Part shown: positions 29,329 through 36,120 of the stretch, piece by piece | Layout: every line of letters starts with the position of its first letter | How positions within the stretch are numbered: the first letter of the stretch is position 1 | Origin: JBEBSD01 sp040394475 | Lineage (GTDB): Bacteria > Bacteroidota > Bacteroidia > Cytophagales > Spirosomataceae | Reading direction: 5' to 3' | Length of the DNA stretch: 64,000 nucleotides | NCBI GenBank assembly: GCA_040394475.1 | Contig: JBEBSD010000004.1 | Coordinates: 1 to 64,000, forward strand | Notes under the pieces: generated by a model | The model's database searches: none | The model's input: the letters and a program-made list of their open reading frames with translations, nothing else | What the model was told of the DNA's origin: nothing | Position numbers and translations under genes: made by a program

Positions 29329-31743
29329 ATGATAAAGAACTACATCAAAATCGTCTTGCGGAACCTGATTCGCGATAAAAGAACACTGGCTCTCAACGTT
29401 CTCGGACTCTCCGTGGGAATCGCCGCCGCATTGCTCTTGTATACAGTCGTACGGTACGAAACCAGCTTCGACACCTTTCACAGCAACGCTCAGCAAATCT
29501 ATCGGGTGGTTACGCAGGATCAATTCGACACTGGCATGAAATACAATCCCGGCGTGCCGAACCCGGTACCCGAAGCATTGAAGGCCGACTTGCCTAACCT
29601 CAAGCGGGTGGTGCCTGTCCAGAAGTATGATAACTGCCAGTTTACCCTCACCGAACCCCTTTCCGGACACCCCAATAAATTTAAAGAAGAGGCCGTCTAT
29701 TTCACAGAACCTGAATACTTCGATCTGTTTGATCATGACTGGTTAAGCGGCAACCCTTCGGTCTTAAAGGAACCCGCCGTGATTGTGCTGGACCGCGCTA
29801 TTGCCAGTAAGTTTTTCGGTGACTGGACACAAGCCGTCGGACAAACCCTTATGGTCGAAAACGCACTTCCGGTGCAGGTTGCCGGCGTGATCGAAAGCAT
29901 TCCTTCCAACACCAATTTCCCGCTCCGCCTTATTATTTCCTTCGAGACCGTAAAGGCTTATCCCGATTTATTGGATTATGATCCGCAAAACTGGGGAGGT
30001 ACCAGCAGTAATTTTCAGACGTACGTTTTGCTGGACGAGAGTGCGTCAAAAGCCGCTGTCGACCGGCAACTGGAGGCTTTCAATGCCAAGCATTACAAAG
30101 GGGTGGGCGTCTCCGAGAAATCAAACCATTTGCAGCCGCTAGGCGACATCCACTTCGATACCCGGTTCGGCCCGCTTAAAGGTACTTCCGTACGGCGTTC
30201 TACGATCGACACCCTGATCTTGATTGGCATTGTGATTGTCCTGATGGCTTCCGTCAACTTTATCAATATTGCTACGGCACAGGCTATCACGAGGAGTAAA
30301 GAGGTAAGTGTACGTAAAGTGCTGGGCGCCCAAAGGGGGCAACTGATTGCAATGGCGTTATCCGAAACCTTGCTGGTAACGGTCATCGCTGCCGGGTTGG
30401 CGATGCTCCTGGCATGGACAGGGATGCCTTACCTCCGACACCTGTCCAATGTACCGGATACCATGGATATCACCGGGCTCAATACAGTCGGGTTTCTGCT
30501 GGCCGTCATCGCTGCGATCACACTAATGGCCGGTATGTACCCGGCATTGGCATTGTCGCGTTTCGAGCCAGTCCGTGTGCTTAAAAATAAAATCAATACC
30601 GTCCCGGCAGGCGGCATCCCGTTACGCCGCGCGTTGGTGGTCTTTCAATTCGCCATTACCCAAATCCTGGTGGTCGGTACCCTGGTAACCTATCGGCAGC
30701 TCATTCTGATGCAGGAAACCGATTTAGGGTTTGACCAGGCGGTCTACTACGTCAACTTGCCCTGGGAAGAGGACCAATTACAGAACAAAGCGTTTTTTAA
30801 ACAACAATTACTCCAACTTGCTTCCGTACAGTCTGCCAGCCTTACCACAGATGCACCTTCATCCGACAATAATTGGTCGAACAGTTTTTACTTCGACCGC
30901 CGGGAAGAAGCGCTTCCTTTCCATACCTCCCTGAAATTCGGTGATGCCGATTATTTCGAAACTTTTGGACTACGGTTCTTAGCCGGGAAGGGGTTTTCTG
31001 CACGTGACACGCTATATGAAGCGGTTATCAATGAAACCCTTCTGCATAAACTGGGTATGCAGGAGCCTGAAGAAGCGCTCGGCAAAACAGTACGGCTTGG
31101 CGGGCAGGAGGTGTGGATGGAGATCACAGGTGTGGTCAGGGATTTTGCGACCAATTCACTGCGGGAGGAGATCAAGCCGATCCTCATCGCCTCCAATAAC
31201 GCCTGGTACCAGATCGCCGGTATAAAACTCCGTACCGGAAACACGCGGCAGGCGCTTGCAGCCATACAGGACTTATGGGAAAGCCATTTTCCCGACCTGG
31301 TATACGACGGCCGTTTTCTGGACGAAAGTATTGCCGGTTTTTACCGTCAGGAAAATCAACTGGCCCGCGTTTACCAGCTTTTTGCCGGGCTCGCCATTTT
31401 TATTTCCTGCCTTGGACTGTTCGGGATTGTATCCTTCGTCGCCGTGCAGCGTACGAAAGAAATCGGCATCCGGAAAGTGCTGGGAGCTTCCGTAACCGCT
31501 ATCGTAATCCTACTTTCCTCCGGTTTTGTGAGACTTGTACTTATCGCGGCAGTAATCGCCTCCCCTGTTGCCTGGTGGGTAATGACCAAATGGCTTGAAG
31601 ATTTTGCCTATCGGGTTACCGTCGAGTGGTGGATGTTTGCAGCAACCGGGCTCATTGCGGTAGTGATTGCGCTGCTCACCGTAAGCTTCCAGGCGATAAA
31701 AGCAGCAGTGGCCAACCCGGTGGATAGTTTGAGGGATGAATAG
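29329..31743 (+). CDS. P12, MacB/FtsX-type ABC transporter permease
   Basis: An 804-aa double-FtsX permease beginning MIKNYIKIVLRNLIRDK. Motifs: RSKEVSVRKVLGAQ near 322-335 (Ser for Gly) and RTKEIGIRKVLGAS near 708-721. The middle of the gene is diverged from all others, for example a short APSSDNNWSNS segment where P1/P14 have SSSPLTDVWSN. The 3' end matches P11 and carries the same stop and GCGGGCGGA spacer start. Both of its flanking spacers contain the 137-bp hairpin element. Confidence 0.93.
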   Translation: MIKNYIKIVLRNLIRDKRTLALNVLGLSVGIAAALLLYTVVRYETSFDTFHSNAQQIYRVVTQDQFDTGMKYNPGVPNPVPEALKADLPNLKRVVPVQKYDNCQFTLTEPLSGHPNKFKEEAVYFTEPEYFDLFDHDWLSGNPSVLKEPAVIVLDRAIASKFFGDWTQAVGQTLMVENALPVQVAGVIESIPSNTNFPLRLIISFETVKAYPDLLDYDPQNWGGTSSNFQTYVLLDESASKAAVDRQLEAFNAKHYKGVGVSEKSNHLQPLGDIHFDTRFGPLKGTSVRRSTIDTLILIGIVIVLMASVNFINIATAQAITRSKEVSVRKVLGAQRGQLIAMALSETLLVTVIAAGLAMLLAWTGMPYLRHLSNVPDTMDITGLNTVGFLLAVIAAITLMAGMYPALALSRFEPVRVLKNKINTVPAGGIPLRRALVVFQFAITQILVVGTLVTYRQLILMQETDLGFDQAVYYVNLPWEEDQLQNKAFFKQQLLQLASVQSASLTTDAPSSDNNWSNSFYFDRREEALPFHTSLKFGDADYFETFGLRFLAGKGFSARDTLYEAVINETLLHKLGMQEPEEALGKTVRLGGQEVWMEITGVVRDFATNSLREEIKPILIASNNAWYQIAGIKLRTGNTRQALAAIQDLWESHFPDLVYDGRFLDESIAGFYRQENQLARVYQLFAGLAIFISCLGLFGIVSFVAVQRTKEIGIRKVLGASVTAIVILLSSGFVRLVLIAAVIASPVAWWVMTKWLEDFAYRVTVEWWMFAATGLIAVVIALLTVSFQAIKAAVANPVDSLRDE

Positions 31744-31835
31744 CGGGCGGATTTCGGCTATCGGCTTTCAGCTGTCAGAAATCAGCTGTCGGCTATCGGA
31801 GATCGGAAATCAGCTATCGGCTATCAGCTATCGGC
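31744..31835. repeat. Heptamer array after P12
   Basis: TCGGCTA/TCAGCTG/TCGGAGA-type units between the P12 stop and hairpin element copy B. Confidence 0.9.
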
Positions 31836-31972
31836 AATACCACCATGGTCTGTGTCTTCACAGACCATCCCATTACCGGCCTGTAAGCGGTTTTTGCAGA
31901 CACCGCCTGCAGTATACCGAAGGGCACAGCCCATGGGATAAGCGAAAGAAAGCTGTAGTGGGGTTGTTGTAG
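31836..31972. repeat. 137-bp hairpin element, copy B
   Basis: Same length and orientation as copy A, with about 97% identity by eye. It lies at the equivalent place in the next spacer, which suggests the gene plus spacer was duplicated or the spacer was converted. Confidence 0.85.
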
Positions 31973-32038
31973 GAAATCGGCTATCGGAAGTCGGAAATCA
32001 GCTATCGGCTTTCAGAGATCAGTAATCGTAATTCGTAA
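31973..32038. repeat. Heptamer array before P13
   Basis: TCGGCTA/TCGGAAG/TCAGAGA units and a short TCGTAAT stretch that ends in the P13 ATG. Confidence 0.88.
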
Positions 32039-34429
32039 ATGATAAAGAACTACATCAAAATCGCCTGGCGGAACCTTTGGAGGAACAAGGGATATTCGTT
32101 ATTGAACATTGTCGGTCTCGCGACGGGCCTGACGTGCTTTGCCTTTATTTTCCTTTGGGCGAATGATGAATTGAGTTACGACAGGTTCAATCGCAATTAT
32201 GAGCGGATTTTCCGGCTGACTACAACGACCGAAACGGGCGTCTCCGGATCGGCCGGATCCGGCGCCCCTGTCGCTAAAGCGCTCAGGGATGACTATACCG
32301 AGGTGGAGCATACCGTGCGCCTCCGGAGGCGCGAGGAAATCGTACTGCACGATAACCAGCAGGTCCTGCAACCCGGCATCCTGTTGACTGACCCCTCATT
32401 CTTCGATGTTTTCAGCTACGAACTGACGCGGGGCGCGGCCAAAACAGCCTTAAATGACCCCTATTCGATCATACTCACGGAATCCAGTGCAAAAAAGTAT
32501 TTCGGAGAAGCCGATCCGATCGGCAGGACGCTCACCGTTTTGATGAACGACACCACAGGCAGCGGAGCGGCCTATACGATAACCGGAGTGATGCCGGACC
32601 CTCCGCGGAATGCACACTTCACGTTTACCATGCTGGCATCCATGAGAACTGTCGAGATAGCAAACCCTTCCGTTTTAACAGCCGAAGGGTGGAATGACAC
32701 AAGCTTCTACACCTATGTACTGTTGAAAGAAGGGACGGACTACCGGGCTTTTTCGGACAAAATTGCCCGGTTACATGAAAAATACCGGGGAAAAACCCCG
32801 GGTAGCGGGCGCGAATACACGTACGCACTACAGCCGTTGCGCGATATCTATCTCAGATCCGATGTGCGCAACGAAATAGCCGCCACGGGAAATATCACCT
32901 ATGTTTACGTCTTTTTCACCATCGGTATCTTCATCTTGCTGCTGGCGGGTATCAACTACACCAACCTCGCCGTCGCTCATTCCATGGGCAAGGCCAAAGA
33001 GGTCGGCGTGCGAAAGGTGGCGGGTGCGGCAAAGACGCAGCTGGCCCTGCAATGCCTGTCGGAATCGGTCCTTACGGCAATGGTGGCGTTAGCATTCTCT
33101 TTTTTGTTTTCATTGCTGTTGCAGCCGGTCTTCCGCCAGATTACGGCCAAGGACCTTTCACTGATTTCCTATCCGCTGCTGCTGCTTGTCCTGCCCCTGG
33201 TCACGCTTTTCCTCGGCCTCCTTTCCGGCAGTTATCCGGCCCTGGTGTTTTCAGCCTTTAAGCCCGCCGCGGTATTGAAAGGCTCGTTCAAATCGGGCAG
33301 CAAGGGAGTGCTGCTGCGCAAGATATTCGTGGTAACCCAGTTCGTAGTGACCGTGGTTTTGGGCACCGGCATTGTGATCGTTTATGCACAGCTGTCATTC
33401 ATGAAACACATGGATCTCGGATACGACAGGGAGGCATTGCTCTATGTCAAGCAAAACGGGAACAGGGAAGTGGTGAACGGTTTCGGGCCCTTTAAGAACG
33501 AACTGACTGCCAGCCCCCTTATCTCGGGAGTGACCACATCCGGCGGATCGCTGAACAGCGGCTTTTTTGAAACCATCGATAACACCGGCAACCCGCTTCC
33601 GATAAATACTTCGGTACTCGGCGTGGGAAATGATTATCTTGAGGGATACGGGATTGAGCTGCTGGCCGGGAACAACTTCACCCCCGGTCCGGATAGTGCC
33701 GGCACGCTGCAGATCATCATGAATGAGACCGCCGTGAAACAGTCCGGATGGGAAAATCCGGAAACCGCGATCGGCAAACCTATCCGGACGGGCGGACAGA
33801 ACGGAATGGTGGTAGGGGTGACGAAAGATTTCCTTTTCAACTCATTGCACAATACCGTGCCCCCCATGGCAATTTCGCCGTTGAACGGCTATTTTTCCAA
33901 GATTATCGTAAAGGTAGACATACAGAAGGCAGACGAAGCCGTGGCACTGATCGAGCAGGCGTGGAAGGAACATTTCCCAGGTCTCCTCTTCGACTATGGC
34001 TTTGCAGATCAGCAAATCGAAGACCAATACCGGGCCGAGAAGCGCTTCTCCCTTATATTCCTGTGCTTTTCCGTGTTATCCCTGCTAATTGCCTGTCTGG
34101 GCCTTTACGGACTCGTTTCGTATACGGCATGGCAGAAGACCAAGGAAATCGGTGTCCGGAAAGTGTTTGGAGCTACCGTAAATGGAATCGTTATGCTCCT
34201 GTCAAAAGACTATTTGGTGCTGGTGCTGCTGGCATGTCTTATCGCAATGCCCATAACCTGGTACATTATGCACAAATGGCTGGAAGATTTCGCCTATAGG
34301 ATTGAAATCCAGTGGTGGATGTTTGCCGTAGCAGGATTGGCGGCAGTACTGATTGCGCTGCTCACGGTAAGCGGACAAGCGATAAAAGCGGCAGTAGCGA
34401 ACCCGGTGGATAGCTTGAGGAATGAATAG
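32039..34429 (+). CDS. P13, MacB/FtsX-type ABC transporter permease
   Basis: A 796-aa double-FtsX permease beginning MIKNYIKIAWRNLWRNKGY. Motifs: GKAKEVGVRKVAGAA near 318-332 and KTKEIGVRKVFGAT near 699-712. The C-terminus has WYIMHKWLEDFAYRIEIQWW and ends NPVDSLRNE. It is the last permease before the intact AAA-ATPase gene, which faces it. Its last 20 codons are repeated at 35728-35787 beyond the ATPase, so the 3' end seems to have been rebuilt when the ATPase arrived. No heptamers follow this stop; they follow the displaced copy instead. Confidence 0.93.
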   Translation: MIKNYIKIAWRNLWRNKGYSLLNIVGLATGLTCFAFIFLWANDELSYDRFNRNYERIFRLTTTTETGVSGSAGSGAPVAKALRDDYTEVEHTVRLRRREEIVLHDNQQVLQPGILLTDPSFFDVFSYELTRGAAKTALNDPYSIILTESSAKKYFGEADPIGRTLTVLMNDTTGSGAAYTITGVMPDPPRNAHFTFTMLASMRTVEIANPSVLTAEGWNDTSFYTYVLLKEGTDYRAFSDKIARLHEKYRGKTPGSGREYTYALQPLRDIYLRSDVRNEIAATGNITYVYVFFTIGIFILLLAGINYTNLAVAHSMGKAKEVGVRKVAGAAKTQLALQCLSESVLTAMVALAFSFLFSLLLQPVFRQITAKDLSLISYPLLLLVLPLVTLFLGLLSGSYPALVFSAFKPAAVLKGSFKSGSKGVLLRKIFVVTQFVVTVVLGTGIVIVYAQLSFMKHMDLGYDREALLYVKQNGNREVVNGFGPFKNELTASPLISGVTTSGGSLNSGFFETIDNTGNPLPINTSVLGVGNDYLEGYGIELLAGNNFTPGPDSAGTLQIIMNETAVKQSGWENPETAIGKPIRTGGQNGMVVGVTKDFLFNSLHNTVPPMAISPLNGYFSKIIVKVDIQKADEAVALIEQAWKEHFPGLLFDYGFADQQIEDQYRAEKRFSLIFLCFSVLSLLIACLGLYGLVSYTAWQKTKEIGVRKVFGATVNGIVMLLSKDYLVLVLLACLIAMPITWYIMHKWLEDFAYRIEIQWWMFAVAGLAAVLIALLTVSGQAIKAAVANPVDSLRNE
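34370..34429 (+). repeat. 60-bp direct repeat, left copy (P13 3' end)
   Basis: The last 20 codons of P13 including the stop. Matches 35728-35787 at about 56 of 60 positions. It may be a reconstituted insertion target. Confidence 0.75.
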
Positions 34430-34482
34430 CCGGAAAACGGTCATTTCCTCCCTGCCTGTAACAGGACAATGCGGGCCAGGCG

Positions 34483-35667
34483 CTAAAAAAGTGTTTCAGG
34501 ATTAATCTGAAGAAACTCCTGCCAGGGAATAGCTTCTTTGCCAACCAATAGTAAACGGTCCGGATGTACCTGTTTTTTGAATTCCGGCATGCCGGAATTC
34601 AGTCGGCTGTTGCCGCTTTTTACCTCAATGCCAACTACTTTCCCCCGATGCTCTAACACAAAATCTACTTCGTGTTTTCCATCACGCCAGTAACCGAGAT
34701 TGAAACGCGTAGTATTAGACCCATTGATCAGGTGCGCTCCAACAGCCGATTCCACCACTCTGCCCCATAGATCGGGTCTTCTCCGAACTTCTTCAAAATA
34801 TTCATTCCGTTGAGCACTGATCAACGCCGTGTTATGTACCTGGAACTTCGGACTGGATGATCGCTTTCGGATCACTTTTCTGTCAAATTTCTCAAGGCCC
34901 CCCAGCAGGCCGGCAGTATCCAATAATTGCAGGTAATGAGCCAATGTGGTCGTGTTCCCGGCATCTAACAGTTGCCCCATAATTTTGGTATAGGCCAGGA
35001 TTTGCCCCGAATAAATGCAGCCCAGCTCAAAAAGGCGCTTCATCAGGGCAGGCTTATCCACCCGGGTAAGCATGAGTATATCTCTAGATATGCTGGTTTC
35101 GATGAGGGATTCCGAAACGTAACGCTTCCAGCGTTCCTCATCCGTTATAAGGGATGCCGAACCCGGATACCCTCCAAACCAGGCATATTGATCGGCATTC
35201 CAGCCAAAAGCCCGTCGCATTTCGTCAAAAGACCAATGCCCCATATAGGTGGTTTCGAACCGTCCTGACAAGGATTCCGTAAGTCCCTGTTGTAACAGCA
35301 AGCGAGACGATCCCAAGAGTACCACTTTCAGATCTGTTTTGTTACGGCTGTCTGTATCCCAATGGAGCTTTACAGTTTCGCTCCAGTTACTGATTTTTTG
35401 TATTTCATCCACAATCAATAAAAACTCTTTGCCCCCCCCTTGTTGCATTAACGTGCGCGCCGATTCCCATTGCTGGGAGAGCCAAGTATTATTGACGGCC
35501 GCAACAGCATCAGCCGAAGCAACTAAATGAGGGACATTCATTTTTTTGATCAGTTGGGTAATCAGCGTTGTCTTTCCAACCTGGCGCGGCCCCATTAAGA
35601 CTTGTATGAATTTCCTCGGCTCCTCCAGTCGTCTCACAAGCCCCTGTAAATAAGATCGTTCAAACAT
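34483..35667 (-). CDS. AAA+ ATPase with C-terminal DUF4143
   Basis: A 394-aa cytoplasmic ATPase of the AAA_14/DUF4143 type. Walker A GPRQVGKTT lies at 26-34 and Walker B FLLIVDEIQK near 82-91. LLLGSSRLLL marks the sensor strand, and the C-terminal DUF4143 region (about 190-350) ends in a nuclease-like segment EVDFVLEHRGKVVGIEVKSG. Role unknown; the family is often found in many scattered copies. I chose the ATG at 35667 (MFERSYLQ, the usual family start) over a TTG at 35685 that lies inside the palindromic repeats. It is opposite to the permeases, is flanked by the direct repeat 34370-34429/35728-35787, and has no transposase beside it. Confidence 0.88.
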   Translation of the reverse strand: MFERSYLQGLVRRLEEPRKFIQVLMGPRQVGKTTLITQLIKKMNVPHLVASADAVAAVNNTWLSQQWESARTLMQQGGGKEFLLIVDEIQKISNWSETVKLHWDTDSRNKTDLKVVLLGSSRLLLQQGLTESLSGRFETTYMGHWSFDEMRRAFGWNADQYAWFGGYPGSASLITDEERWKRYVSESLIETSISRDILMLTRVDKPALMKRLFELGCIYSGQILAYTKIMGQLLDAGNTTTLAHYLQLLDTAGLLGGLEKFDRKVIRKRSSSPKFQVHNTALISAQRNEYFEEVRRRPDLWGRVVESAVGAHLINGSNTTRFNLGYWRDGKHEVDFVLEHRGKVVGIEVKSGNSRLNSGMPEFKKQVHPDRLLLVGKEAIPWQEFLQINPETLF

Positions 35668-35678
35668 AAAAATAAATT

Positions 35679-35722
35679 TACTCAATGTACTGAGTAAATT
35701 TACTCAATGTATTGAGTAAATA
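35679..35722. promoter_or_regulatory. Two tandem palindromes at the DUF4143 ATPase promoter
   Basis: Two back-to-back 22-bp units. Each has arms TTTACTCA and TGAGTAAA around a 6-bp centre (ATGTAC, then ATGTAT). They lie 12-55 bp upstream of the ATPase ATG, as expected for an autoregulatory operator or an element end. Confidence 0.7.
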
Positions 35723-35727
35723 CAAAC

Positions 35728-35787
35728 AGCGGATAGGCGATAAAAGCGGCAGTGGCGAACCCGGTGGATAGTTTGAGGAATGAATAG
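35728..35787 (+). pseudogene. Displaced 3' tail of a permease gene (P13-like)
   Basis: Twenty codons reading S-G-stop-A-I-K-A-A-V-A-N-P-V-D-S-L-R-N-E-stop. The AGCGGA and GCGGCAGT.GCGAAC details match P13 rather than other paralogues. The normal heptamer spacer follows immediately, so this is the original end of a permease gene, cut off by the ATPase insertion or left after a deletion. Confidence 0.75.
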
Positions 35788-35948
35788 CGGTCGGAAGTCG
35801 GCTATCAGCTATCGGAAGTCAGCTGTCGGCTATCGGAAGTCAGCTATCAGCTATCGGAAGTCAGCTGTCGGCTATCAGAAGTCAGCTATCAGCAATCATA
35901 ACTCATAATTCATAACTCATAACTCATAACTCATAATTCATAACTCAC
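35788..35948. repeat. Heptamer array upstream of the P14 control region
   Basis: TCGGAAG/TCAGCTA/TCAGCTG units, then TCATAAC/TCATAAT units, ending at CTCACAAA just before the activator sites. The 333 bp up to P14 hold this array, the activator sites and the promoter; no gene is seen. Confidence 0.9.
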
Positions 35949-35951
35949 AAA

Positions 35952-35988
35952 CGTCCGCAACTGAACAGCAAGTGTCTGAAAGCGGACA
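35952..35988 (+). promoter_or_regulatory. Paired activator sites upstream of P14
   Basis: CGTCCGCAACTGAACA (35952-35967) and TGTCTGAAAGCGGACA (35973-35988), linker GCAAG, 21 bp centre to centre. Same arrangement as before P6 and P7. Confidence 0.75.
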
Positions 35989-36040
35989 CATTCTTCCTGA
36001 AAAAATCATTAACAATATGACTGACAACCCATTACAATAA

Positions 36041-36056
36041 TGGCACAATTTCTGTA
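36041..36056 (+). promoter_or_regulatory. Sigma-54-like promoter of P14
   Basis: TGGCACAATTTCTGTA: a perfect -24 TGGCAC with -12 CTGT (GG-N10-GT). It begins 53 bp downstream of the paired sites and 80 bp upstream of the P14 ATG. Confidence 0.7.
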
Positions 36057-36120
36057 CATTCACTAAAAAAAGCAATCACCCCTACGGGAATCCGATCATC
36101 GCAGCAACTAACCACCGGCC

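Noticed and set aside
29084..31972. Insertion sequence between P11 and P13 bounded by the two 137-bp copies
   Set aside because: The sequence between the copies is P12, an ordinary member of the array, with no transposase and no target duplication. Duplication of a gene with its spacer explains it.
35683..35685. TTG as start of the DUF4143 ATPase
   Set aside because: It lies inside the palindromic promoter repeat; the ATG at 35667 gives the usual family N-terminus.
18831..35788. Further sigma-54-type promoters in the P7-P13 spacers
   Set aside because: The spacers were read for TGGC-N-TTG elements and paired GAACA/TGTCCG sites. Only heptamers and the hairpin elements were found, so P7-P13 is taken as one unit.
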